A stretch of 5,846 nt of DNA from an uncultured Gemella sp. Lineage in GTDB: Bacteria > Bacillota > Bacilli > Staphylococcales > Gemellaceae. Positions within the stretch are counted from its first letter, which is position 1, and every line of letters starts with the position of its first letter. The position numbers and the translations under genes are program-made. This document shows, in pieces, positions 1-5,498 of the stretch. The DNA lies in the NCBI GenBank assembly GCA_947254465.1, contig CAMYEU010000113.1, positions 1-5,846 of the forward strand, written 5' to 3'. Under the pieces are notes generated by a model. That model saw only the letters and a list, made by a program, of their open reading frames with translations. It did no database searches and was not told where the DNA came from.

Positions 1-2
1 CT

Positions 3-497
3 ATAAAACTTGTTGAACATAATAGTGAGTGGGCACATTGGTATGAAGATGAAAAGAAAAGTTTACTAGCTAAACTCGAAAAACATAAAGTGATTTTATA
101 TCATATAGGAAGCACAGCAATTCCAAATATATATTCAAAGGATATAATAGATATAATATTAGAAATCTATGAAAGTAATGATTTTGATAGTATAATTGAC
201 ACTCTGAGTCTTGAGTGGGAACTACGTTGGAAAGAAGAGGATAGAGCTTTTCTAGTTAAAGGATATGGTGCTGATGGTTTTCTAGATAAAGTATACCATC
301 TACATGTAAGAAAAAAAGGTGATATTGAAGAAGTTAAGTTTAGAGATGTATTAATAGAAAATCCAAAATTAGCAAAACAATATGAAAGATTAAAATTAGA
401 TTTAGAAACAACATATAAGTATGATAGAGAAGGATATACAGCTGGCAAAACGAAATTTATAAAAGATATTATAAAAGAGTATGGTTTACATAATTAA
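3..497 (+). CDS. GrpB family protein, 5' end cut by the window edge
   Basis: The frame is open from the left edge to TAA at 495-497, giving 164 visible residues. The first ones read IKLVEHNSEWAHWY, which matches the usual GrpB opening (IxLVxYNxxW), so probably only a few residues are missing. The GTG at 90 is an internal valine, because the conserved N-terminus lies upstream of it. The family signature HIGSTA is encoded at 102-119 and is followed by a KDIIDIILEI stretch. The GST plus Asp pattern is typical of the nucleotidyltransferase-like fold assigned to GrpB. Further on come YHLHV, FRDVLIENP and a C-terminal GYTAGKTKFIKDII helix, all usual GrpB blocks. The family (about 170 residues, cytosolic) has no firmly established substrate. 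The last codons lie inside a terminator hairpin shared with the convergent gene. The family call is solid; the function is unknown. Confidence 0.88.
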   Translation: MKLVEHNSEWAHWYEDEKKSLLAKLEKHKVILYHIGSTAIPNIYSKDIIDIILEIYESNDFDSIIDTLSLEWELRWKEEDRAFLVKGYGADGFLDKVYHLHVRKKGDIEEVKFRDVLIENPKLAKQYERLKLDLETTYKYDREGYTAGKTKFIKDIIKEYGLHN

Positions 498-527
498 TTA
501 TACGTAAACCATACTCTTTATTTTACT
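474..527. terminator. Bidirectional hairpin between convergent genes
   Basis: A perfect 16-bp inverted repeat pairs 474-489 with 504-519. The 14-base loop contains the palindrome ATAATTAATTAT (490-501), which could lengthen the stem around a 2-base bulge. T-rich sequence follows on the + strand (ATTTTACTTCTTT from 520). On the - strand the stem runs into TTTTAT. The stem includes the last codons of the GrpB gene and the stop codon of the opposing membrane protein gene, so one compact structure can end both transcripts. Confidence 0.82.
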
Positions 528-760
528 TCTTTATTATTGAAGTACTTAAATAACCCTTGAATTGCAACTATTGACCAAACACCTTCAAGGAAAACAAATC
601 CCCATTGTTTTCCTATAAATGCGTCTATTCCAAGAATTAAAGCACCAATAGCATTAAGCAATAGATAGTTAAGTGAAGTTATTTTAAGCTTTCCTAATTG
701 ACTAAATACAAATCCTATAAGTATTAATAGTGATCCTAAAACTTGAACAATAATACCCAT
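518..760 (-). CDS. Small three-helix membrane protein (CBU_0592-like)
   Basis: This 80-residue protein is almost entirely hydrophobic. Predicted membrane segments lie at about residues 3-20, 29-48 and 53-72, with a short charged tail (NNKEVK). The pattern LLLNAIGALILG at 33-44, followed by a Trp at 53 and EGVWSIVA at 59-66, resembles the CBU_0592-like family of about 80-residue inner-membrane proteins of unknown function. An upstream in-frame ATG at 770-772 would add four residues (MEVI). I reject that start because its own bases form part of the Shine-Dalgarno GGAGGT (765-770), which is ideally placed (AATA spacer) for the ATG at 758-760. The gene begins 62 bp after the recombinase stop codon and has its own promoter there. 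It shares a terminator with the convergent GrpB gene. The family assignment is from memory of the motif pattern and is moderately sure. Confidence 0.75.
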   Translation of the reverse strand: MGIIVQVLGSLLILIGFVFSQLGKLKITSLNYLLLNAIGALILGIDAFIGKQWGFVFLEGVWSIVAIQGLFKYFNNKEVK

Positions 761-764
761 TATT

Positions 765-770
765 ACCTCC
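765..770 (-). promoter_or_regulatory. Shine-Dalgarno that decides the start of the membrane protein
   Basis: GGAGGT on the - strand ends four bases before the ATG at 758-760. It overlaps the alternative upstream ATG (770-772), which therefore cannot be served by this site. Confidence 0.8.
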
Positions 771-791
771 ATAAAATTTAATAACTTTTAT

Positions 792-820
792 ATTTTACCT
801 CAATTGGAGATATATTTCAA
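792..820 (-). promoter_or_regulatory. Promoter of the small membrane protein gene
   Basis: The -35 box TTGAAA (815-820) and -10 box TAAAAT (792-797) are separated by 17 bases. Each has one mismatch to the sigma-A consensus. The promoter sits just past the recombinase stop codon (823-825), so the membrane protein need not be co-transcribed with it. No hairpin ends the recombinase transcript, so read-through is also possible. Confidence 0.6.
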
Positions 821-822
821 TA

Positions 823-1869
823 CTAATCATCAAGTTTGTCAATGTTTTGTTTGATAATCTTTTTTGATTCGTTAATGTATAGCATTGATGTGTCGCTGTT
901 AGAGTGTCCCATTTGTGTCATAATTATAGGTATATTCCCATTTGTTTTTAGAGCTAGTTTTGTACCGTAACTATGTCTTAATTTGTGTGGTGACATTGGA
1001 ACATTAAAAGCGTCTGTATACTTCATCACTAATTTTTGAATTGCTCTTATTGATAGTCCGCTCTTATTTTTACTAATAAATACATAATCTTCTCTATTAA
1101 GTTTAAAAGGTAGGGAAGTAATGTATTCATTTAACCTATCTAAAGCGGATTTAGTAATTATAACTGTATCGACCTTATTACCTTTTCTGACAACATTAAT
1201 CTCACTATTTAGAAAATCAATATCTTTTACTTTAAGATTAGCAAGTTCATTAACTCGGATACCACTTTTCAAAAATAGTGTAAGTATAGCTAGATCTCTT
1301 GCTTTATCTCTTAAGAAGAATGATTTACCATGGTTAGATAAAGTCTTTTCATATTCAAACTCGACATACTGTAAGAATTCTTCGTCTTGAGAATCTAAAA
1401 AAATCTTTTCCGATATTTTCTTTGATCTTGAAGATAATGTTTCTTTCACACGATTAATAGGTATTTTAAGCATAACATTTCTTTCAAAATAAGCTTTACC
1501 TTGCTCAGTTTCACTTGTTACTGTAAGGAACTTATAAAGTGATCTCATAGCAGCTTTATAGTTATTTATAGTAGTTTGACTACGATATTTACCATTAACT
1601 TGTTCACGAGATAGGCTCTTGAAATAACTTTCCATTTCTTTTTTTGAAATATTTTCTAATGTAGAAAGGTTGACATCTTTAATGAGTTCAGCATCTGATA
1701 TAGTCTCTCTGATAGTCCAATTTAAAAAGTTCTTATATGTTTCTAGATATCTATGTAAAGTTAATGGAGATAAATTGTCATAATATGTATCAATAAAATC
1801 TTCTATATAGTCAGGAAATTCTGGAAGTATTTTGTTAATCTTTTGTTTATAATAATCACGTTGATTCAT
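823..1869 (-). CDS. xerS: XerS-type tyrosine recombinase (chromosome dimer resolution)
   Basis: This 348-residue protein is close to the 356-residue streptococcal XerS, which resolves chromosome dimers at dif without a XerC/XerD partner. All catalytic residues are visible: Arg205 in SGIRVNEL, Lys229 in VRKG, His295 and Arg298 in HKLRH, His322 in MGHS, and the nucleophile Tyr331 in LYI. The N-terminal SAM-like DNA-binding domain spans about residues 15-120 and the catalytic domain about 185-345. XerS-like blocks, compared from memory with S. pneumoniae XerS, include LSTLENISKKEMES (68-81), YFERNVM (127-133) and KETLSSR (142-148). The ATG at 1867-1869 aligns with the family N-terminus. Its SD (AAAGGAG, 1885-1891) is 15 bases away, which is unusually far, and no nearer in-frame ATG, GTG or TTG exists. 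A dif-like site and a strong promoter lie directly upstream. A phage or element integrase is less likely, as I see no other mobile genes here. Confidence 0.85.
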   Translation of the reverse strand: MNQRDYYKQKINKILPEFPDYIEDFIDTYYDNLSPLTLHRYLETYKNFLNWTIRETISDAELIKDVNLSTLENISKKEMESYFKSLSREQVNGKYRSQTTINNYKAAMRSLYKFLTVTSETEQGKAYFERNVMLKIPINRVKETLSSRSKKISEKIFLDSQDEEFLQYVEFEYEKTLSNHGKSFFLRDKARDLAILTLFLKSGIRVNELANLKVKDIDFLNSEINVVRKGNKVDTVIITKSALDRLNEYITSLPFKLNREDYVFISKNKSGLSIRAIQKLVMKYTDAFNVPMSPHKLRHSYGTKLALKTNGNIPIIMTQMGHSNSDTSMLYINESKKIIKQNIDKLDD

Positions 1870-1884
1870 TGGTATTACTACATT

Positions 1885-1891
1885 CTCCTTT
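1885..1891 (-). promoter_or_regulatory. Unusually distant Shine-Dalgarno of the xerS-like gene
   Basis: AAAGGAG on the - strand is a strong SD, but it ends 15 bases before the start codon (1867-1869) instead of the usual 5-10. The only closer ATG (1881-1883) is out of useful range, one base after the SD, and is followed at once by TAG. Translation may therefore be weak, or may depend on leader folding. Confidence 0.5.
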
Positions 1892-1902
1892 AATTTATAA
1901 AT

Positions 1903-1930
1903 TATACATATAATATGTATTATGCGAACA
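1903..1930 (-). other. dif: Putative dif recombination site
   Basis: Read on the - strand, this 28-bp stretch is an 11-bp arm TGTTCGCATAA, a 6-bp spacer TACATA and an 11-bp arm TTATATGTATA, the architecture of a Xer target. Against E. coli dif, recalled from memory, the arms match 9/11 and 6/11 and the spacer 4/6, with the diagnostic inner CATAA/TTAT ends in place. Read on the + strand, the arm TTATGCGAACA matches 8/11 of the B. subtilis XerD arm. The site lies in the leader of the XerS-like gene; in streptococci the dif site of XerS is likewise adjacent to xerS. It contains a dyad centred on 1912 with 8-bp arms (1904-1920). The alternative is an operator for another regulator. Confidence 0.6.
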
Positions 1931-1935
1931 ATTAT

Positions 1936-1964
1936 ATTATATCACATTCAGCTAGTTCGTTCAA
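1936..1964 (-). promoter_or_regulatory. Near-consensus promoter of the xerS-like gene
   Basis: The -35 box TTGAAC (1959-1964), a 17-base spacer and the -10 box TATAAT (1936-1941) preceded by TGA form an extended -10 promoter close to the sigma-A ideal. The expected transcription start, near 1929, falls inside the dif-like site. Recombinase bound there would be expected to compete with RNA polymerase. Confidence 0.75.
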
Positions 1965-2103
1965 TATATACTTGTCCCCTCATATTTGAATCTTATTAAT
2001 ATTATATAGTTTTATTTAATTCTTATTAATTTATTTTATATTTTGATGAGAGTCAACATCTTTTATCAGTATTTGTTTTGGTTAAGTTTGATTAGAAAGA
2101 TAT

Positions 2104-2241
2104 TCAAATTGTTTTCTTATATTTAAAAACTACTACGTTTACGTGTTGGAAAATATACTTTACTAAGTAAGGAACTTTTGGAGGGATTTTTTTATTTTCA
2201 ACTATATAATTATTATGATTATTTAGTTTCAGTTTCTTCAT
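2104..2241 (-). CDS. Possible small protein, 45 residues
   Basis: ATG at 2239-2241 opens a 45-codon frame ending in TGA at 2104-2106. An in-frame TAA lies seven codons upstream of the ATG, so the start is bounded. The protein is basic (11 Lys, no Arg, one Glu). It begins MKKLKLNN, has a KIPPKVPY stretch at 18-25, and has a C-terminal half rich in Val, Ile, Phe and Tyr that ends YKKTI. An SD-like AGGTGA precedes the ATG by 7 bases, and a promoter-like sequence lies about 55 bp upstream. I recognise no family. In such AT-rich DNA a 45-codon frame can occur by chance, so this is a candidate only. It could be a leader peptide, a small regulatory or membrane-associated peptide, or a gene remnant. 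Confidence 0.35.
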   Translation of the reverse strand: MKKLKLNNHNNYIVENKKIPPKVPYLVKYIFQHVNVVVFKYKKTI

Positions 2242-2255
2242 AAAAATATCACCTA

Positions 2256-2342
2256 TTTAAACGCCGTATAAGCGTCCTAAAATTATTTTTTGTATAATTA
2301 TCCCAAAAACCACTAAAAACGTTCAGAATGGATTTAAACGTC
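2256..2342. repeat. Two copies of an 11-bp motif in the xerS-rpmB gap
   Basis: ATTTAAACGCC (2256-2266) and ATTTAAACGTC (2332-2342), in the same orientation and 76 bp apart start to start, differ at one position. One copy lies just upstream of the small frame's SD and the other upstream of its promoter-like sequence. They could be paired operator sites, but the motif is AT-rich and short. Confidence 0.35.
2297..2326 (-). promoter_or_regulatory. Possible promoter ahead of the 45-codon frame
   Basis: CTGAAC (2321-2326), an 18-base spacer and GATAAT (2297-2302) preceded by TGG form a plausible extended -10 promoter. It points toward the small frame that starts at 2241. The match is weaker than the promoters of xerS and rpmB. 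Confidence 0.4.
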
Positions 2343-2392
2343 TATTTTGGTATTTTTTATCATTTTTCTATTATTTTTTTGTAATCTAATGT

Positions 2393-2423
2393 AAAAAGCT
2401 ACCTAAGTTTCCTTAGATAGCTT
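2393..2423 (-). terminator. Rho-independent terminator of rpmB
   Basis: On the - strand a 12-bp stem (2412-2423 with 2396-2407, one G-U pair) closes on a GAAA tetraloop, which is of the stable GNRA type. A run of five to six U follows. It begins 17 bases after the rpmB stop codon. Confidence 0.92.
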
Positions 2424-2439
2424 AAAGTTTATCGCTTAA

Positions 2440-2628
2440 TTATACACGCTCAACTTTTCCAGATTTTAAAGCTCTAGCAGAAACCCAAACTTTTTTAGGT
2501 TGTCCGTCTACTAAAATTGTTACTTTTTGTAGATTAGCTTTGAATTTTCTTTTATTTGCGTTCATTGCGTGTGAACGAGTATTTCCTGAACGAGCTTTAC
2601 GTCCAGTTACGTAACAAACTTTTGCCAT
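2440..2628 (-). CDS. rpmB: Ribosomal protein L28
   Basis: This 62-residue protein is full length for bacterial L28, a large-subunit protein that binds 23S rRNA. The family blocks are all present: VTGRKARSGNTRSHAMNA (residues 7-24), KFKANLQKVTI (28-38) and the C-terminal VWVSARALKSGKVERV. Only one Cys (Cys5) is present, so this is the zinc-free form rather than the four-cysteine form. Start ATG 2626-2628 has a strong SD (AAAGGAGG, 8 bases upstream). The gene has its own extended -10 promoter and a strong terminator, so it is a single-gene unit. It lies downstream of gntP, which has no obvious terminator of its own. Confidence 0.98.
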   Translation of the reverse strand: MAKVCYVTGRKARSGNTRSHAMNANKRKFKANLQKVTILVDGQPKKVWVSARALKSGKVERV

Positions 2629-2687
2629 GAATTAATCCTCCTTTTGGAAATAGTTTATTCATAACATTTACTACATACACAAGTATT

Positions 2688-2716
2688 AATATAACATACC
2701 TTAAGATAAATATCAA
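2688..2716 (-). promoter_or_regulatory. rpmB promoter
   Basis: The -35 box TTGATA (2711-2716), a 17-base spacer and the -10 box TATATT (2688-2693) preceded by TGT form an extended -10 promoter. It lies 60 bp upstream of the L28 start codon, in the gap after gntP. Confidence 0.72.
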
Positions 2717-2745
2717 GTAAAAACTTTAATTTATAATAATTTTCT

Positions 2746-4146
2746 TTATACAAACGATGTTATAAATAATATTATTATAAATGCTATTACAGATGATACT
2801 GTTGTTCCTAGAGTCCAGGTCTTAAATGTAGTTTTAAAATCTAAATTTAGATATTGTTTAAATAACCAGAATCCAGGATCATTTACATGTGAGCAGAACA
2901 TACTACCAGCTGTAATGCTTAACATTATAAATACTGGTGAATAACTAATAGCAGGAACCAATGGTTCGACAATAGCAAGTGTAGTTATTGCAGCTATTGT
3001 CGCACTACCTAATGATATTCTTAATATAGCAGCTACTAGGAAGCTAATAACGATTGGTGATAGATTGAGACCATTAGTTAGTCTAACAATCTCATCAGTA
3101 ACTTTAGAATCAACTAATACTTGTTTTAAACCACCTGCAGCACCATTAATTAGTAATACAACTGCAATTGTTTTAAGAGATTGGCTTAGTAATGGAACAA
3201 TACTTCTTATTCTTAAACCTTTTGTTATCATTAATTCAATAATAGCCATTAATAAACTTATTATTAATGCTGTAACCGGGTTACTTATAATTATTAAGAT
3301 ACCTTTTATTGTTCCTGATAAATTAGGTATACCTAAAATTATTGTAGGAATCGTAATTAATAGTACTGGTAATAGCATTAATAAGATAGCAAATGTAGTA
3401 CTCATAGTTTGATTTTCAATTTTTAGAACGCTTATATTCTTTTCATTATTGTCTAAATTAACTCTTGTTTTTACTAAATTAGAATTTGTTAATAATAAAC
3501 CACCTATAAAAGCCGTAGGTATAGCAACTATTAATCCATAGTAGAACACTTCAGCCATATTTAAGTGAAATGTTTTTACTATTATACTTGGACTTGGATG
3601 TGGTGGGAATAAAGCGTGAATAGTTAGTACACCTATACTTGCAGGAAGGGCTAGATATATCTTATCTAGTTTTAACTCTTTAGCTACCGCAAGAATAATT
3701 GGAATTACTAAAATAAAAGCTACATCAAAGAATAAAGAAAAACTTATACACATTCCAGCTATAAGTAAGCCTAATTGGATTTTCTTAACTCCAAATACGC
3801 TGATCATTTTCTTTGCAGTAATCTCTACTGCACCTAATTCTTCCAATACTTTACCAAACATTGCTCCTAGACCTAATATTAATGATAAATGTCCTAGAAG
3901 AGATCCAGTCCCCTTCTCTATAGAATCTATCAATGTATTAGGGGAAAGTCCTAAAAATAATCCTAGAATAATAGCTACTATTAATATTGATAAAAATGGC
4001 TCAAAATGTAATTTTGTAATCAAAAATATAAGAGTACTAATACCAATAAATACTAACAATAATTTATAAGAATAATTTCCTAAAAAAAATGCTAATGATG
4101 AGTAGACTATTAATCCTAAGATAATAAATATCTTATCTAATTTCAT
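2746..4146 (-). CDS. GntP family permease (gluconate-type proton symporter)
   Basis: This 466-residue integral membrane protein has many hydrophobic segments along its length. Its landmarks are those of the GntP family: GLGAMFGKVLEELGA (92-106), the FFDVAFILVIPI helix (139-150), HALFPPHPSPS (177-187), LGSATIAAITT (379-389) and SHVNDPGFW (419-427). Family members import gluconate or related sugar acids and sometimes D-serine or glycerate with protons. No gluconate kinase, dehydratase or sugar-acid regulator is present here, so the substrate cannot be fixed from context. The length (about 440-470 in the family) is normal and I see no break. Start ATG 4144-4146 has an AAGGAG SD six bases upstream. 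An extended -10 promoter and a cre-like sequence precede it, which suggests catabolite control. The family call is strong; the substrate is open. Confidence 0.92.
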   Translation of the reverse strand: MKLDKIFIILGLIVYSSLAFFLGNYSYKLLLVFIGISTLIFLITKLHFEPFLSILIVAIILGLFLGLSPNTLIDSIEKGTGSLLGHLSLILGLGAMFGKVLEELGAVEITAKKMISVFGVKKIQLGLLIAGMCISFSLFFDVAFILVIPIILAVAKELKLDKIYLALPASIGVLTIHALFPPHPSPSIIVKTFHLNMAEVFYYGLIVAIPTAFIGGLLLTNSNLVKTRVNLDNNEKNISVLKIENQTMSTTFAILLMLLPVLLITIPTIILGIPNLSGTIKGILIIISNPVTALIISLLMAIIELMITKGLRIRSIVPLLSQSLKTIAVVLLINGAAGGLKQVLVDSKVTDEIVRLTNGLNLSPIVISFLVAAILRISLGSATIAAITTLAIVEPLVPAISYSPVFIMLSITAGSMFCSHVNDPGFWLFKQYLNLDFKTTFKTWTLGTTVSSVIAFIIILFITSFV

Positions 4147-4174
4147 TATATTCTCCTTAATTTTTCATTAGGTA

Positions 4175-4204
4175 ATTATAACATTATTAATATAGAGAAG
4201 TAAA
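4175..4204 (-). promoter_or_regulatory. gntP promoter
   Basis: The -10 box TATAAT (4175-4180), preceded by TGT, is a consensus extended -10. The -35 is poor: TTTACT (4199-4204) at 18 bases is the best fit. A good extended -10 with a weak -35 is compatible with an activator or repressor acting at the adjacent cre-like site. Confidence 0.6.
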
Positions 4205-4219
4205 GGTAAACGCTTTATA
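4205..4219 (-). promoter_or_regulatory. Possible CcpA (cre) site upstream of gntP
   Basis: On the - strand TATAAAGCGTTTACC matches a cre-type pattern (WTGAAARCGYTTTCW) at 11 of 15 positions, including the complete AAAGCGTTT core. It abuts the weak -35 of the gntP promoter and lies just after the stop codon of the DUF1697 gene. Catabolite control of a sugar-acid transporter by CcpA is common in Bacilli. The outer positions are poor, so this is tentative. Confidence 0.45.
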
Positions 4220-4221
4220 AT

Positions 4222-4758
4222 TTATTTTTTTAGGAGATCAGCAATTTTTTCGAAAGTTCTAGCATTTCGTATAGTAATAGATTTGTAGAAACTTTCTTTT
4301 ATTAAATACTTATGATAGGCAGTTTTTAAGTAACTTGTTTCGTTGTATTTACCCCAAAACACTGCATGTTTACCAAAATGAACATCTTCATCGTCTAATG
4401 GCATTTGTTCTATACGGGCTTTCACAATTGAATAGTCTATTTCATTTGTATAGAATAATACATCTTTTCTATACAAATCGTTAAACCACCAACTAGGTAA
4501 GTTTTCAAGTTCCTCAAGATATTCACTCTGACTAAGTATTACTTTATTAATTTTAAATGGATAAGCATTTAATATCTTTGATATATTTTGATTAATAGTA
4601 TCTATGCTATCAGTAGTATCAAATATTATATTTCCACTATTTATATATGAAACAACATTGGTATACCCTAAATGTGAAATCATCTCTTTTAACTCAGCCA
4701 TTGATACTTTATTCTTTCCACCAACATTAATTCCTCTAAGTAATAGTACATAACGCAT
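4222..4758 (-). CDS. DUF1697 family protein
   Basis: This 178-residue soluble protein matches the DUF1697 family. It opens with YVLLLRGINVGGKNKVSMAE (residues 3-22), followed by LGYTNVVSYINSGNIIFD (30-47). It closes with the conserved ITIRNARTFEKIADLL (161-176). Length is normal for the family (about 175-185). The family is widespread in bacteria, has solved structures and has no proven biochemical role. Start ATG 4756-4758 has an AAGGAG SD 8 bases upstream. The efp terminator sits only about 20 bases before the start codon and I find no promoter between it and the gene, so expression may rely on read-through from efp or on a promoter inside efp. The family call is firm; the function is unknown. 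Confidence 0.92.
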   Translation of the reverse strand: MRYVLLLRGINVGGKNKVSMAELKEMISHLGYTNVVSYINSGNIIFDTTDSIDTINQNISKILNAYPFKINKVILSQSEYLEELENLPSWWFNDLYRKDVLFYTNEIDYSIVKARIEQMPLDDEDVHFGKHAVFWGKYNETSYLKTAYHKYLIKESFYKSITIRNARTFEKIADLLKK

Positions 4759-4777
4759 ATAAACTTCTCCTTCTTTT

Positions 4778-4810
4778 AAAAAAACTCTCTATCGTAATAA
4801 TAGAGAGTTT
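4778..4810 (-). terminator. Rho-independent terminator of efp
   Basis: A perfect 11-bp stem (4800-4810 with 4782-4792) with a 7-base loop is followed on the - strand by an unbroken run of T's (complement of the A's at 4778-4784, partly within the stem). It starts 16 bases after the efp stop codon and ends just ahead of the SD of the DUF1697 gene. Confidence 0.9.
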
Positions 4811-4826
4811 AAAAATAATTCTTTAA

Positions 4827-5384
4827 TTATGCTCTTGATACGTAAGAACCTTCTGCAGTATTGATAACTAATACGTCTCCTTCTTTAACGAATAGAGGTA
4901 CTTGTAAAGTGTATCCAGTTTCAACTGTAGCAGCTTTAGTAGCCCCTTGTGCAGTATCTCCTTTAACACCAGGTTCTGTTTCAGTTACAGTAAGTTCTAC
5001 TGTTGTTGGTAAGTCAATTCCTAAGATTTCATCACCAAACATTAAGATTGAAACTTCCATGTTTTCTTTTAAGAAGTTTAATTCATATTTTAATTGTGCT
5101 TCAGGTACTTCGATTTGCTCGTAAGTAGCGTTATCCATAAATACATATGCTTCACCAGTTGAGTAAAGGTATGACATTTTTTGGTTGTTAATTTGAGCTT
5201 TTGCAACTTTTTCACCAGCTCTGAAAGTTTTATCGTTAACAGCACCAGTACGCATATTTCTTAATTTAGAACGTACGAATGCAGCTCCTTTACCAGGTTT
5301 AACGTGTTGGAATTCCATTACTTTCCAAATGTTTCCATCAACTTCGATAGTAACTCCAGTTTTAAAATCATTAACTGATATCAT
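4827..5384 (-). CDS. efp: Elongation factor P
   Basis: This 185-residue protein is full-length EF-P, which binds the ribosome between the P and E sites and relieves stalling at consecutive prolines. The N-terminal KOW-like domain (about 1-63) carries the loop VKPGKGAAFVRSKLRN (28-43). Its tip Lys32 is the position modified with 5-aminopentanol in B. subtilis. The central OB domain spans about 67-127. The C-terminal OB domain (about 130-185) shows the signature ATVETGYTLQVPLFVKEGD (152-170) and ends GSYVSRA. The ATG at 5382-5384 gives the canonical MISVNDFKTG start and has an AAAGGAG SD (5395-5401) ten bases upstream. The gene has its own promoter and terminator. No modification enzyme for Lys32 is visible nearby. 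Confidence 0.98.
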   Translation of the reverse strand: MISVNDFKTGVTIEVDGNIWKVMEFQHVKPGKGAAFVRSKLRNMRTGAVNDKTFRAGEKVAKAQINNQKMSYLYSTGEAYVFMDNATYEQIEVPEAQLKYELNFLKENMEVSILMFGDEILGIDLPTTVELTVTETEPGVKGDTAQGATKAATVETGYTLQVPLFVKEGDVLVINTAEGSYVSRA

Positions 5385-5417
5385 TATTGTAATTCTCCTT
5401 TAAATTGTATTAATATT

Positions 5418-5446
5418 ATTATAAATAAATTTTTTTTTAAAATCAA
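5418..5446 (-). promoter_or_regulatory. efp promoter
   Basis: The -35 box TTGATT (5441-5446), a 17-base spacer and the -10 box TATAAT (5418-5423) lie 34 bp upstream of the efp start codon. The spacer contains a run of nine A's on the - strand, which would bend the DNA. Confidence 0.75.
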
Positions 5447-5498
5447 GGTAAAAACTAATAAATTTAGTGTATTTTATATAAAGAATAGTAATTAATTT

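Larger units (their letters stand above)
1965..2438. other. Long gap between xerS leader and rpmB
   Basis: This stretch has no long open frame on either strand. The rpmB terminator lies at 2393-2423 and the candidate small gene with its promoter and repeats at 2104-2342. Bases 1965-2103 are plain AT-rich sequence in which I see nothing firm: only a weak TTGACT/TAAATT pair on the - strand and no stable hairpin. No tRNA, T-box or other recognisable structured RNA is visible. Confidence 0.5.

Noticed and set aside
90..92. GTG as the start of the GrpB-family gene
   Set aside because: The frame is open upstream to the window edge and encodes the conserved IKLVEHNSEW opening of the family, so the GTG is internal.
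770..772. Upstream ATG of the small membrane protein
   Set aside because: It overlaps the Shine-Dalgarno that correctly serves the ATG at 758-760, and it lacks an SD of its own.
1121..1390. Open frame on the + strand inside the recombinase gene
   Set aside because: It is an antisense shadow of a convincing gene. The same holds for the frames at 167-448 (-), 3065-3412 (+) and 4861-5124 (+).
823..1869. Recombinase as the integrase of a phage, ICE or integron
   Set aside because: Its sequence follows XerS, the neighbours are housekeeping genes, and no excisionase, relaxase, att duplication or tRNA target is visible.
2008..2060. TTGACT with TAAATT as a second promoter toward xerS
   Set aside because: The -10 fits only 4 of 6 positions and a far better promoter lies closer to the gene.
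2041..2075. GATG...CATC hairpin as a terminator after the small frame
   Set aside because: The stem is only about four base pairs and the flanks do not pair.
2700..2745. Terminator after gntP
   Set aside because: Only a 4-bp stem (AAGT/ACTT) is found and no U-run follows, so I list none.
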